64,000 nt of DNA. Source: Cavia porcellus. Its lineage: Eukaryota; Chordata; Mammalia; Rodentia; Caviidae. A program made the translations under genes and the position numbers. This document shows, in pieces, positions 1-11,457 of this stretch. Below the pieces are notes generated by a model, which made no database searches, was not told the origin of the DNA, and worked only from the letters and a program-made list of their open reading frames with translations. Each line of letters starts with the position of its first letter. Positions within the stretch are counted from its first letter, which is position 1. The stretch spans positions 74,479,482-74,543,481 of the forward strand of contig NW_026947484.1 in NCBI RefSeq assembly GCF_034190915.1. The letters are read 5' to 3'.

Positions 1-3000
1 TCGTGGGGAAGCTGAGCATATTAAAGTCATCCTCATTATAAGCACAGCCCCACATAACACTTCAGCTCTCTTTGGCAGCAAGGCAAAAGCTTTTCAAATA
101 AGGAATGGAAACTTCTCTAAGCATCTAGCTAAGTTATATATCATACTGCTGTATAGCAACATTGCCATTCTGTCGAGAGTAATGGAATGAGTAAGTACCA
201 ACGTGCTTAGTTAGTAGGGAGGCCAGCTCCAGAAGTACATTGATTTGGGTATTCTTTTAACTTGATCACAGGAGGGCTAGATGACTTGGGAGTTTGGGAG
301 TATTTCTTCAAGACTGCCAAAGTATTTTAGGTCAAGCTGTAAATTTTCCCTGAAGTTCTCTTCCAAAATTATGCTGATGACTGAGAAGAGAATCCTCCAA
401 ATGCTTTCAAGAGCAAATTCTAATCTGTTATGGGAAAAAAAATAAGTAAAAATTTCCTCGCCTCTGCTTGATGCCTTCCCAAGGCTTGCTACTGCATGGG
501 TGGTATGCTGCTTATAGCTGAGAATTTAGGGCAGGAGTTGGGATGTTGGGATATCGCTGATATCTTGTAGATATTCCCACTGTCTTCAGAGGAACCTGAG
601 CTTGGACACCTCTGGAAGTGCAAAGGAGCCATTCTACTCAGGGGTTGGACGCAGCTCTGGGCCAAGTGAAGTTCAAGCCTTTGGAGCCAGATGGGCTTGG
701 GTTGCCCCCCCCCCACTCTGTGTTCCCTTGAGCATATCTTAATCTCTCTGAGAGCTACACAGAGCACAATCTCTCTGTATAATATCAGTCTTCAAGATTG
801 TTGTTATGGTCAAAGATATCAACAACCCATGGATTTGACAGGTACTAGTCACTGTGCCTATAGATCACAGACCCTACTGCATTACTAGAATCTCATTAGG
901 GTTTTCTTCACTCTTCTCACACAAATAGATCCTCAAGCAGGAAATACTCCCATGGCAGAAACTGTATATGTCATTAAAGTTCCCTTAAACCTCAGGCATC
1001 CTCATACATCTTAGAAAAGATTTATTTTGTAATGAGTATGTCCCAGGGTACATCACAGTTACTAAAGAGTCAGCCAAAACCCCTACCTCCTTCACATTTA
1101 CAGTAGAAATAAAATTTCATACATTTTGAAGTTGACACTCAGAGCCCAAGATCCACTCAGTGGTGGGTTCTGGGGTTACACAAGTTAAAGCAGCTCAGTA
1201 GTTGTCAAAGTGAAATCTGGGTCTAATGCTAAACCTTTCTATGCTGGTTACTCCATAAACCAGCTCGTCTGTGCTTTCCAAGACAAAACAAAACCAAAAT
1301 CAAAAACCTTTTATCTCCAGTTTCTTTATAAGTATAGCTGAATCTCTCTTCCCACATCCAAACTTTTTGCTGAGAAATCGCTACAGCCATCTACATTTCC
1401 CACCCATTTATCCACTCGGGGCATCCAGTTCTGCTCTCATCACTCCCCTGGAACTCCAGTTACCAAGCACCAGTGGTCTCCTGGTTGCCTAATACTTAAG
1501 TATGGGTTTAAAGATTCATTCTTAGTCTCTTGCTGCTATTGCTTTATAATTCTCCTTGGAAAATACCATCTCTGCTCAGAATTTTCATCACTGTCTTTTA
1601 TGCTGAAGGTTCCCACACACACAGTTCTACTCAGCACGTACCGTAGGGAGGCTTGTGTGTTTTATTTACACTATCTCTTCCATACCCAACACTCCTGCTC
1701 TATGTTAGGTCCTCATCAATTGTCAGGCCAAGGGAGAGACCCCTAACCAGTGTTTCTATCACTGAGCTCATCACTCCCAAACTGCAGTCAAATGCTCAAC
1801 CTCACAGCTACTGAAAGAGCAGATAGAACCAGCAGAGTCGTCTCCAATGTCCAGTGGCAGAGTCACACAAATAGTTCTTTAAGAAGGATCTGTCTGCACC
1901 TTGCCTCTCTCTATTTCTGCTCCAATATAGCTACTTAGACTTACTGATTCTGAGAGCCAGATGATACCCTTCTACTAAATTCCTTTCTGTTCTATTTAAA
2001 CAATTTACACTGCATACAATGAAAATTCTTGACTAGCACACAACTCCTGGTACTATCACAATTACAGATGCTTGTTTCTTCCCATTGGTCTATAGCTGTG
2101 CCAAGGGCATGGACAATGACCAGGTAGTCCATGTTCTCCATGGACCACATGTACTTTGCATACGAGATGTTTTAACTCCTGACATAGTGCTTGACGGGCA
2201 GTATCAGTCAAATGCTTCTTAATAGAATAAAAATTTCTTAGCAGCATTTCTGTAAAGCATATGATATATTCATAATGCTATGAAGTTACAGCACAATGTC
2301 TCTTGTTTTATTTATTATCTTATTCTGAGCCTTAGGAATCCCCCCTAACATATATAAAGTTTGCACAAAGTGGGGAAAAAAACAAATTCTGCCAATCTCA
2401 CTAATTACAATCCAGATCCTCAGGCTTCTCTACCTATCACATCCCTATGCAAGAACTTCTTCCTAAGTTAGACCAATATCCTGCCCTGCTTTTCCCCATC
2501 CAGAAGGATACTACTAGTACACCCCACCCAAATTCCTTAGAAACACCAGTTTTCAACAGCTAGTTCAAAGTCAAAAATTTTTTTGCCAAAAAATACTTTT
2601 CAGACCCAGCAGGATTGCTCTCAAGGTTGTACCGTGATTGTTTGTGATGGCAGCGGATCAAGGGCCTGAGCAGCCCCAAGGGTGAATAATCCAAGAGCTA
2701 TTTGTTGACTGGTAAGTCATGCAGAAAGGCAGACCACCTATTACCTGAGGCAAGCTGAATGCTGCTTCTCTGTTGTATCTGCAAATTACAACATAAGCCT
2801 TTCAAGGCTTTGAAGTTCTATGATAGGAAGGATTACAGAATATAATTCTTTCACTACAAGGAAACATGGGAAGAGTTTTTTATTTTTATGTCAGTTTCAA
2901 CCAGAGTGTTAAAGATTGACCAGATTCATGATGTTTGTTGAAACTTCATATTCATTGTCAGGCACTGTAAGGATGATGTGATCTGTTTTCAAAGATACAG

Positions 3001-3187
3001 TACTTTTGTGAGGTGACAGGATAGAGACCCCAATAAATAGACACAAATAAAAATATGTATAGGGTGGACAGGGAGAGCCATAGAAAGGGAGGAAGGGAGA
3101 GATTTCATCTGAGAAATTACAGAGTGTTTTTTTTCTTAAAAGAGTTGAATCTTAAAGCATGGATAACATTCATAATAATTAGCTTGG

Positions 3188-3535
3188 CAATTAAATACTC
3201 AAGGAAACTAATTTATAAAGAGAAAAGGTTTATTTAGCTCACAGTTTAGAGGCTGAAGTCCATTCATTTGGCCCCATTCAATAGGCATCTGGTGAAGGTG
3301 GCACATCATGGTTAGGACGCACATAAGAGCAAAAGGGTCACATCTCTGACTACAGCTGAGTGAGAGACAGGACAAGCAGGGCCTTGAGGTCCCTTTGGAG
3401 GGTGTGCCCCAGTGACCTAAGAACCCCTGTAAGATTTCACCTCTTAAAGTTACACTCCTTCTAAAATCCCCATACTTAGGAGAACAATCTTTTTTGGTTT
3501 TTTTGGGACCAATCTTTTGAGGTAGATGATAAATA
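3188..3535 (-). mobile_element. ERVL-MaLR LTR, minus orientation
   Basis: Read on the plus strand it has the typical reversed MaLR architecture: 'gtttatttagctcacagttt', a middle block, then a stretch rich in 'cctgtaagatttcacctctt', ending near 'aatccccatacttagg'. The same layout recurs at 20893-21246 and 61220-61582. It is a solo LTR remnant without internal sequence. The exact subfamily (MLT1 versus ORR/MT) is not resolved. Confidence 0.6.
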
Positions 3536-4537
3536 ATCAAATACTCTGAGAACCTAAGCCTAAATATATGAATGTAGGGCTGAATTGTTTAGCACATGCA
3601 CAAGAAAATTCGAGGGAGAATGTTAGAGTAGTTGGCAGATGTGACAATGTTCAAGACAGATTCAACTATCTGCTGCCCAAACTTACTGAGATCCCCAAAT
3701 CACTCAAATTCTTGAAAACCAAACATTGTTTAATAAAAGATAGAAACAGGACTACACCTACTGTGACCCAACAAAAGAGATTCTACTACTTTAAAAGCCA
3801 GGGCTTTTAATGGATATTATATCCAAAATGCAAGTCACAAAACACAGTAACTGTAGGCTAAGAAATTTGAAGATGACAATGAAAACATACAGCTTTATGA
3901 TAATAAATTATTTTTCCCTTCCGACTTAATGTAATCTTGGCTGACCTCTGCAATCATAGAAGGAAACATCCTAAAAATCCTGGGGACCAAGCCAGGTCCT
4001 GGATAAGAGTTTCCCATTCAGCAACTCTGTCTATGTAGGAAGAGCTCAGATTTCTCCCTCCTGGATGTTGGCCTGAATAGTGGGGAGGGTGGCCATGTTC
4101 AGCCTCCATCCAGTGAAGCCACTTAAAGCAGGAGGAGTAGACAGATGGTGCCCTTCCATGCAGGTGAATCCAAAGTGGAGGGGTCAGGAGGAAGCGCTCT
4201 GGAACCCAGAGTGAAGGAAGGGAGGCCAAGGCTCAGTGGATGATCGAATGCCGGGAGAATGAGCCCTGGGGAGAGACTAGGTACCAAGTGTGAAATTCGG
4301 TTTTATTCCTTCATGTACACAACAGTGAAATGCAGCTCTATTCTTAAAATAGAATCAAATGATGAGAAAAAGATTCTTCCTCTGGTTGCAATGAAAATCA
4401 AATGGCAAAACTACAAGAAAAGGAATATACATTCCTTAGCTCTTGAGAAGCTATATGGGAGACTTGTCAGAATTAGAAGAACTAATGCATATAATGTTTG
4501 TAAAATACAAGTCTAATAATGCTAAGAGCATGAAAAG

Positions 4538-4630
4538 GGCTGGGGATATATATAACTCAGGGGCAGAGTGTTTGGATAAGCAGGTATGAGGCCTTGGGGT
4601 CAATCCTTACCACTGCAAAAAAAAAAAATC
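4538..4630 (+). mobile_element. ID-type tRNA-derived SINE
   Basis: It starts with the ID head 'gggctggggatatatataac', carries degenerate Pol III A and B box regions (the B-box part is 'ggggtcaatcctta'), and ends in a 12-base A tail. It is diverged from the younger copies at 22918 and 35596. Confidence 0.75.
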
Positions 4631-4639
4631 AGATTACAG

Positions 4640-4840
4640 GTATAAAATTCTCACTAGGCATTTAATGTACTCTACACAATAGTCTTAGGAGATTGCAAGA
4701 TGGCTTTTATAGCTGAGGAAACAGACGTGGACAGGATGAGACCACACAGCTAGAAAGAGCAGATCCTCAATTCTAATCCAAGTCACCGAGCGCAGAGCTC
4801 ATTTTAACTAGTAGGCTTTAACTACTAAGCTGCAGTTCAT
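4640..4840 (-). mobile_element. MIR SINE, minus orientation
   Basis: It contains the reversed MIR core: 'agctgaggaaacagacg' followed by 'accacacagctagaaag' and a gene-distal segment ending in 'tttaactactaagctgca'. It is highly diverged, as expected for an ancient CORE-SINE. Confidence 0.7.
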
Positions 4841-4885
4841 GTGTGAACACAGAAAGGTCCAGGAGTACACGTGTGCACACATGCA

Positions 4886-4886
4886 T

Positions 4887-4917
<31 letters not shown>
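4886..4917. repeat. (CA)n microsatellite
   Basis: Uninterrupted CA dinucleotides of about 15 units. Open reading frames across it are His/Thr repeats and are not genes. Confidence 0.95.
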
Positions 4918-4919
<2 letters not shown>

Positions 4920-4949
4920 TGTACAGGGATATTTTCATGGTTGGATCTT

Positions 4950-5060
4950 AGATTCATTCAATCAACAAATCTATCTAATCAACAAATACTTACTGAATAT
5001 CTACTATGTAGCAGGTCCTTTTCTATATTTGGAGGACCATGGCCGGCAGGAGCCCTACAC
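4950..5060 (+). repeat. ancient LINE-like fragment
   Basis: The segment 'aacaaatacttactgaatat' followed by 'ctactatgtagcaggtcc' matches a widespread old mammalian LINE tail (L2/L3-like 'tattgagcacctactatgtg' motif). Assignment is from memory of the consensus and is uncertain. Confidence 0.4.
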
Positions 5061-6277
5061 ATCTGGAATAGCAAATAAACGCTACTCACTGTGGCACAAA
5101 AAGTAGTATTTTATGGGCTTTGTCAGCACTCCATTGGGGGGATCCACACTGTTCCACGTGTCTAAGATATGATTAGATTTCCGATGTAGAGTTTCCAGCA
5201 TAGTGAGGCTGCAGAGGCCAGGACCCTGTGAAGTCAGGGATGTTAGCAGCAACGCAGAGAAAGAACTGGTGGAAAATTGAGGAGGAAGCCCCGCCCAAGA
5301 GCTGTCACTCACTGGATCCGTGAGCGTGACTGACAGCTGTCTGGGCCTTCACGTACTCCTCTATGAAAGAAGGAGGTCACGCTTCATGACCTCCAGGGCT
5401 CAGCACTAGATCAGAGCTCCTAGGTGGAGCCACAGAAGACCTACGATCAGCCTCAAGTATACCATGCCACAGCCACGTCCAACCTCACAGTGGCGTCAGC
5501 ACAGAACCAGGGAATGACAAACGATACTTCAGGATTAATGTGGCCAAATTTCCAGAGTTAGTCATCACTCTGAGATGCATCCAAGGAACATTCCAGACTT
5601 GTGCTGGCTTCTAGCCTCTAGGCAGTGGGGATACCTGTGTCTGGAGAGCTCTGGGAGAATAATCTTGCTGGTCCCGGTGAGGGAGACAGGAGCTGTCTTA
5701 TGAACCTCATGAGGTCAGGGCAGGATGCTGAAGAAGCCCTCTGCAGTCAGCAAAAGGGCCGTTAGCTGCAGGAAGGACAGCACTGCCCCTCTTCTCCCAG
5801 GAAGGACCCTTGGGCTCCTGGCCAGTGCTGGCTCCAGCTGGACCTCGGGAAATATCAGGTGGTATTTATCACTGTTAAGAATAACTGGCACATGACCGAG
5901 AGCATAGAACTGAAACTCGAGTGACCAAGGCACCATGTGAGGTTACTTAATGTGGCCATCTGACATTTAAGGACACTCTCAAGTGTCTGTAAAAGAGAAG
6001 GAACAAGTTTGGGGAGGAAAGGAGGTACCAGAAAGAGACACACCTATGTAGGTACAACAAGATTTTGGCATACACTGCTATGTCCCCTGCCCTGTCTCTT
6101 GGTCTTTTCTCTCAGCAAAACACTGTCCAAATGTTTTCGGTTTCAGGCATTCACCATCCTTGACTCCAGTTGTATAAAACATAAGCTCTTCCCTACAAGT
6201 GTTTTTTGAATTATTTTTAACCTCTTCTTAACCTGACATTTCCACATTTACCTTCCCCACCAGGTGACTCAGTGCTC

Positions 6278-6465
6278 TGAACACTTTTTTTTTATGGTGG
6301 CACTGGGGACTGAATCCAGGGCCTTCACACTGAGCCACAGCCCTACTATATTTACTTTGAGACAGATTCTTGCTAAGTTATTAAGTTGCTCATCCTAGGC
6401 TCAAATTTGTGATCCTCCTCGCTCAGCCTCCAGAGATCTGGGATTATACCATACTTGGCTCTGGA
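6278..6465 (-). mobile_element. Dimeric ID-B1-like SINE, minus orientation
   Basis: It begins on the plus strand with an inverted poly(A) (a T run at about 6285). A reversed ID monomer follows ('ctggggactgaatccagggc' and 'actgagccacagccct'), then a reversed B1/7SL monomer ('tttgagacagattcttgcta' and 'gtgatcctcctcgctcagcc'). The same dimer is at 50960-51150. Dimers of this type are found in non-murine rodents, which supports the taxon guess. Confidence 0.7.
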
Positions 6466-8241
6466 CTTATAATTAAAGAGCTGTACCTGGATTTATTTTT
6501 ACCTGTTTCCTTCCTCATTTCTTACAATGGGTTTCCTTATAGATTAAGGTTACAAGTACTAAGATATAGTGTCCAAGAATAAGAGAGAAGCCCAAATCCA
6601 CACAATGACTAATTTGAATTGCAAAACCAACTCTAATAATCCCCAATCAAAGTGTTCCTGCCCTTGAAGCTGCACTAAGAAAGAATGAAGCTTCAGCTTT
6701 AGTAGGGTTCCAATATTTTTCGAACTGTGAATAAAGATGATTTTTATTACAGACAGATGAGTGATAAAGAAGATCTGTGTAAGATAAAACAGACCCCTTG
6801 TCTCCCAGCTTTAAGGCTAACCTAAGATTTAGAAATGAGTTCAAACTTGAGTTTGACATAATCTTACTTCCTTTGGTAAATTGGGAATTTTATTTCCTAC
6901 ACAAAGCATGGAGAACCAGGAATACAGAGTAACAATTGGCAAAACTAGAAAGAAGACAAGGCTGGATGGCAGCGCTTGGTCACTTGTCCCTGTGCAGTTA
7001 CTGAGGGCACCTTCCATGGTGGTGCAGAACCCAAGCCAACACACTGCTTTGGTCAGAACTCACCTGTTCCGTGCCCTGTGGAGACAGCGCATATTTCAAA
7101 ATAGCTGTTTACTAGGGACATTGGGACTGAATCAGAGATGCTTAGAGACATTCTACTCTAGGAAAATCAAAGGGATGTCCCTCAAATACAATTTCAGGCA
7201 GCAGGGGAGATATTTGAGACACAGAGACTACTCCAACTACCCCCAGATTTGATCCTCTTATGATAAAAATTCTAACTTGCAATTTAGTTTGCAGACTTCC
7301 CTTCCTTTAGTGGACTCTAGTTTGCTCTCTTCACAGTAAACTACCATATTGACCAAGAACATATTAGAAGTGCCATTTATCTTCCAAGTACCTGTGGGTA
7401 AACACTCGGAAACAAACAACTTTCTATGGTAGAATCAGCACATGTAGGTGGACAGAACCTGTTTCACAGGGATTTTGCAGCAAGATGAAGTAATTTTTGC
7501 AGAGGCTTGTGAATCCCTTGCCAGTTTTCAGCCTAGGACAATTTTATTATCTTTAATTCACCAGCCTAGAAATGGATTTCTAAGGGAAATTCTTAGTGAT
7601 GGCTTCTCCGTCAGCAGCCTCAGGAACTGGCACACGTTTACCTCACTGCCCTGGAGTCCACAGTGGACTGTTATGCCCAAGTCCTGGCCTTTGGAAAACT
7701 AGACCTGTAACATCTAAAGCCTAACCTGTGTACTCTACCCTGGAGCACTAGGAGGAGAATGAATGAACTTCCCCCAGCCAAGCCAGTGGTCCAGTCCTGA
7801 GCCAGAAAGCAGCGGCTGTTAAAAAGAAAGCAGAAGGGAAACCACAGTGCTTCCATTATACTGTTAAACTGCAATCTCCTCTTCCTATAAGGGCTTTCCT
7901 GTTTTCCCCGAAGGGCACCATGTAACGGCCACACTGTGAGAGGTGCCAGTTCAGCAGAGTACTTCCTGCAGACCTGGCAGGACCTGGTGCTCGGCAGGTT
8001 GTGGCATGCCTGCTGACCCAGAGGTAGGCTGGAAGCGGGGGTGGGGGGGGGTGTCCTGAGTGCTGGGGTGCAGGGCTCTGGGATTCAAGTGCCTCATCTC
8101 AGGAATGATGCTGATTTCTGTTTATCAAGGCTACACTACAGTGAGGCATGCCAGGATCCCAGGCCCACAATTTAATGAGTGATTCATTCTCAGTCATGCA
8201 GATGGTTCCTTATCTTGGTCCTGGCCCTGCCCACAGCACAG

Positions 8242-8247
<6 letters not shown>

Positions 8248-8303
<56 letters not shown>

Positions 8304-8326
8304 TGCGCGCGCATGCGCGCACGCAA
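8248..8326. repeat. (TG)n tract followed by GCGCGC-type alternating purine-pyrimidine DNA
   Basis: About 33 TG units with one interruption run straight into 'gcgcgcgcatgcgcgcacgc'. The whole stretch of about 80 bp alternates purine and pyrimidine. It lies about 1.5 kb inside MAMDC2 intron 2, downstream of the promoter. Confidence 0.95.
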
Positions 8327-9809
8327 ACACATTTATGGGAGCCTAGAGTACTCAGAGTATAATCCCTTGACCAATAGCAGCAGCAGCAGCACCTGATAAC
8401 TTGCAGGAAATACTCAGGCTGACTTCAGAACCATTGAGTGAAAAACTCAAAAGAGCAACACGCCCACCAGACTATCCAGCGGCAACCGAAGCTTGAGAAG
8501 CTCTGCTAAAGAATAATGCACCCTAAAGCAGACCTGTGAAACACATAAGGTGATCTCTCAAAATGCTTCACACACACACAGAAAGGGGTGGGGTGTGGTG
8601 AAGCAAGGTAGGGATCCTTCTGATAAGAAATCAAATTTTTTTTTCCCAGATACCTCCAAGTAAACTAGTAATTAAGTGCTGACAAGTGTTGGAGATAAAG
8701 GTAACTACTGAATTAATTCCTTCCTGTTTCTTCCTCTAAATGGACAGCTCAGGGCTGGCGACCCAGTGATACCAGGGGACACAAACCAGCCATTTGAATA
8801 TTTGAAGACTGAGCTTCTTACCTCTGCAAAATGATACTAATGTCACCTACCCCTGAGAGTCAGACAAGCTAAAATGAAGTCTGGGCAGGTCAAACTGTGG
8901 TGACAGTTTGTGCATCCCAGCAAGCACTCTGGGATCTCTTCTTCACCAAGGCGTCAGAATGAAGTGGGGAACTGGTTGAGGAGGGGGCTTAGCAGCTTTC
9001 TCTTACAGTGCATCTCTTAAAGAAGGCTGCTTTGCAGCCGACCTGGTCTAAGGCGGTGGTGGTGACACAGTGGGCAGTCTGCCTCATTACAAGCTCATGC
9101 ATCAGGCCCCTAAGTGGTGGTGACACCAGTGAGAAAGGAAAGCAGTACAGCTGGGTACTAGGAACCAATTTTTTGCTCTATGAAAACGAAGGGTGAGAAG
9201 TAAAGTGAATCCCCTACATTTGAATTTTGCCGGTTGAACCCAAATACTGGGGAGCCGTGAAGCAATGACCAGTGAGTGCCCTCAGGCTGCAGCAGCTCAG
9301 CCACCTAGGTGGAATTTCCTCCTTTGTCCAGGGCTGGATTTATACAGGAGGGTGAGGATGAGCATGGAACCAGGCAGCAAAACTAGTGTCCTGCACTGAG
9401 GGACAGGAGCAAGTCTGAGGACTCAGGTCTTCAGAAGGGGGAAAAGTTCTCTGCCAAGCTGGATAAGCAGTAGTGGCCCACTTTCCACCTTCACACAGGA
9501 GTCTAAGGACCAGACGGGCTGACAGCCTGCAGGGGCACCTGGCTGGCAAGTGGCCTTTGTCCCTAGCCTCAGAGAGTACCTGGGAGGCGGAGGCCCTCAA
9601 ACTCCCACCCATGGGCCAGGTACACAAAGGCTGCCTGAGCTACCCCGAAGCACGGTGGAAGGGTGAAGGCGGACCTGTGCCTCACGCTTTTCCTCCAAGA
9701 GGAATGAACTCCCAAGATCACACAGTGAGTGTGCCGGGGGTAAGAGACCAGGGAGAAGGCAACCAAAGAAGAAAGTTCGTCTGGGTCCCTTCTCCACGGG
9801 GCCCCTTAC

Positions 9810-9923
9810 CTTCCTCGTTTAAAATCCAGGGCAGAAACTCGAACACCGAGTCGAAGCCACACGTGCCCTCTTCAAAGGGACAGGAGCCAGCGGCCAGGTC
9901 AAGGGCACCCGAGAGCTGCAGGG
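9810..9923 (-). CDS. MAMDC2: MAMDC2 coding exon 2 (end of signal peptide and start of MAM domain 1)
   Basis: This 114-bp exon completes the split alanine codon begun in exon 1 and adds 37 codons. They encode the end of the hydrophobic signal peptide (LQLSGALDLAAG) and the opening of the first MAM domain, including the SCPFEEGTCGF motif with the two cysteines typical of MAM starts, then LPWILNEEG. The acceptor is 'gcgcttgcag' and the donor GTAAGG (plus strand ccttac at 9804-9809), with phase 1 at both ends. Human MAMDC2, as I recall it, is a secreted proteoglycan of about 686 residues with four MAM domains, and its N-terminus is almost identical here. The remaining exons lie beyond coordinate 1. 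MAM domains mediate adhesion or oligomerisation in extracellular proteins; the specific role of MAMDC2 is less well defined. Confidence 0.93.
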
Positions 9924-10187
9924 CTGCAAGCGCAAAGCGAGTTTCAGTTCGGAGCATTCACACCCGCACCCCCCACCATCACACTCACACCTGCTAAAAA
10001 GCAGGACGCCACCGGAGAAGGGGCCTCACCTCCCGCACTGCGCGACTCCGGGGCGCACCCCGCACCCCAGCCCTGACCGGGAGGAGGCGCCCGCCGTGGC
10101 CCAGCCCAGCGCTGCAAGATTCGCACCCGGGGCGGCAGGAACCGGTGGCTAGAGCGCCCCCCGGGGGTCTCCGGGGCCTGGCCTTAC
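9924..10187 (-). other. MAMDC2: MAMDC2 intron 1 (264 bp)
   Basis: The intron is bounded by GT (donor at 10187-10186) and AG (acceptor at 9925-9924) on the minus strand. It is very short and GC-rich at its 5' half. Its pyrimidine tract is weak ('ctcgctttgcgcttgcag'). Confidence 0.88.
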
Positions 10188-10221
10188 CTTGCGCCACCAG
10201 CAGGACGCCCCTCAGCAGCAT
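10188..10221 (-). CDS. MAMDC2: MAMDC2 coding exon 1 (start codon and signal-peptide N-terminus)
   Basis: The start ATG is at 10221-10219 on the minus strand. The 34 coding bases encode MLLRGVLLVAQ plus the first base of an alanine codon, and are followed by a GTAAGG donor (plus strand 10182-10187). Joined to exon 2 this gives an N-terminus that closely follows human MAMDC2 (MLLRGVLLALQALQL, from memory), with a basic residue at position 4 and a hydrophobic core as in a secretory signal peptide. I chose this start because it is the only ATG that gives this signal peptide and because the splice phase fits. The 264-bp intron 1 is GC-rich and sits in the CpG island. The 5' UTR extends to the right for an unknown distance. 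Confidence 0.93.
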
Positions 10222-10793
10222 GGTCGCGCCCGAGGGCAGAGGATCGGCCAGGGATGCAGGGTGCCAGCCCGCGGGGACCCGGGGCTCGGGGCGAAAGGGG
10301 GCGTGGGAGGAGCGGGCGCTGCGGGCCCGGCACGGAGACGCTCAGCGGCACAGCCGACTCCCCAGCTGCCCAACTTTGCAGAACGGGCGGCGGGGCCAGC
10401 GGAGGTGCAGCGCAGCGCGGCCCGGCCACAGCGGGGCTGGCTGGGGCGGAGGCGGCTGCACACTGGGCCGGCCGCTGCCGGGAAGAGCCGAGGTCCGCAC
10501 ACCGCGACTTCAGCGCCTGGAAGCAGACCCCTTGCGGACACTTGGAAGGGGCAGGCCTTCCAGGAGTCCCTCCGCTGGGCTGGGACAGAGCGCCCGCCCC
10601 GCCCATCCGTGGTGGGAACCAGCTTGGTTCTGCGGCAGGCCTGTCTGCATCTGGCATGTCAGTCCTGCAGGGCTCGCCCTAATTTTAACTTCTGTCTCCC
10701 CAAATTGGAAGAGGGCGGAATTCTCTAAGGAAACTTTAGAACCTATGGAGTGGACAAAGCTGTGTATCTCGGGAGTTTCAGCTTTAATGGCCC

Positions 10794-10795
<2 letters not shown>

Positions 10796-10829
<34 letters not shown>
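10796..10829. repeat. (CA)n microsatellite
   Basis: About 17 CA units, roughly 600 bp upstream of the MAMDC2 start codon, just outside the CpG island. Confidence 0.95.
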
Positions 10830-10831
<2 letters not shown>

Positions 10832-11095
10832 CTGTTTTTAGCCGGTGGAATGTCTTGCATGCCTGGGGCTCAGCATTCCCTCTGTCCAGCGAAATGCGGG
10901 CATTCCTCTTTTCCACAGAGCTTTCCTCATTGGTCGATACTAGGCTCCCAAGCGTGGGGGAACAGGTATTTCTGAGCAATGTATTTGCTTTAAGCATTAA
11001 GTGGGTCTCCAACAATATTCTCTCCAGCAAGAAAGTTTTGTTTCGCTTACTTAATCTTCCTTATAATTCTGTATAGGAGGTTTTGCAACTATGGC

Positions 11096-11258
11096 AATGG
11101 TTCTCGAACTTCGGGGTGTATCAGAATCCCCTGGAAAGCCTCTTCTCAGAGTTCCTGATCCAGTGGATCTGGGATTGGTATTGTGATGCGGCCCGTCATT
11201 CTGCACATTCCTAAACAGTTTGCAGATACTACAGGTCTAGGACCGCATTTTGAGGATC
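11096..11258 (+). mobile_element. MER5A-like hAT-Charlie MITE
   Basis: The left end 'caatggttctcgaacttc' and the interior 'gtatcagaatcccctgga' match the MER5A palindromic-end consensus. The right end 'ccgcattttgaggatc' is the decayed inverted copy. The length fits this family of about 180 bp. A second copy is at 51342-51515. Confidence 0.7.
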
Positions 11259-11417
11259 TCCCGTCCTTACAAACTTCTATTCAACCATCAAAGCCCTGCT
11301 CTTATGCTTTCACCTGGTTTCCAGAGCCCTGGTTTTCTTTGATTTTTATTTGAAGCTCCTCCTCTGAACACAAACCCATGAGCACTAAGGTGTCTGCAAG
11401 CTGTCCTTTAATCTTCT

Positions 11418-11420
<3 letters not shown>

Positions 11421-11454
<34 letters not shown>
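11421..11454. repeat. (CA)n microsatellite
   Basis: About 17 CA units, the second such tract within 650 bp. The two are separated by the MER5A-like element. Confidence 0.95.

Positions 11455-11457
<3 letters not shown>

Larger units (their letters stand above)
1..9809 (-). other. MAMDC2: MAMDC2 intron 2 (partial, continues beyond the window)
   Basis: The canonical GT donor of exon 2 reads leftward into this stretch, so everything below 9810 is intron 2, at least up to the next exon. I looked on the minus strand for the rest of the first MAM domain, which in the human protein continues with a HYIYVD-type motif, and found nothing. The exon is therefore probably outside the window. The intron contains a MaLR LTR, three SINE/MIR copies and two dinucleotide tracts, listed separately. 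The remainder (about 1-3187, 3536-4537, 5060-6275, 6466-8247 and 8331-9809) looks like unique or unrecognisably old DNA with no supported ORF. Confidence 0.75.
9850..10620 (-). promoter_or_regulatory. MAMDC2: CpG island with probable MAMDC2 promoter
   Basis: GC content and CpG density rise sharply compared with the AT-rich flanks. The peak lies at about 10020-10500, upstream of and across the start codon. GC-box-like motifs are visible, for example 'ggggcggaggcgg' at about 10445 and 'gggcggcggggcc' at about 10385. I see no convincing TATA box, so a dispersed TATA-less promoter is the likely type. The transcription start is inferred to lie between about 10222 and 10500. Several long ORFs on both strands here are artefacts of low stop-codon density. 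Confidence 0.8.

Noticed and set aside
4839..5106. Frames through CA/TG repeats (also 8148, 10743, 11302)
   Set aside because: They are simple-repeat translations (HTHTH or VCVCV) with no conserved sequence.
1..9809. MAMDC2 exon 3
   Set aside because: I looked for the expected continuation of MAM domain 1 on the minus strand and found no matching frame with splice sites.
10145..10975. Open frame of 276 codons on the plus strand and several long minus-strand frames across the CpG island
   Set aside because: Frames stay open on both strands because stop codons are rare in GC-rich DNA. The composition is Arg/Pro/Gly-rich, no domain is seen, and a true exon lies in the minus strand beneath it.
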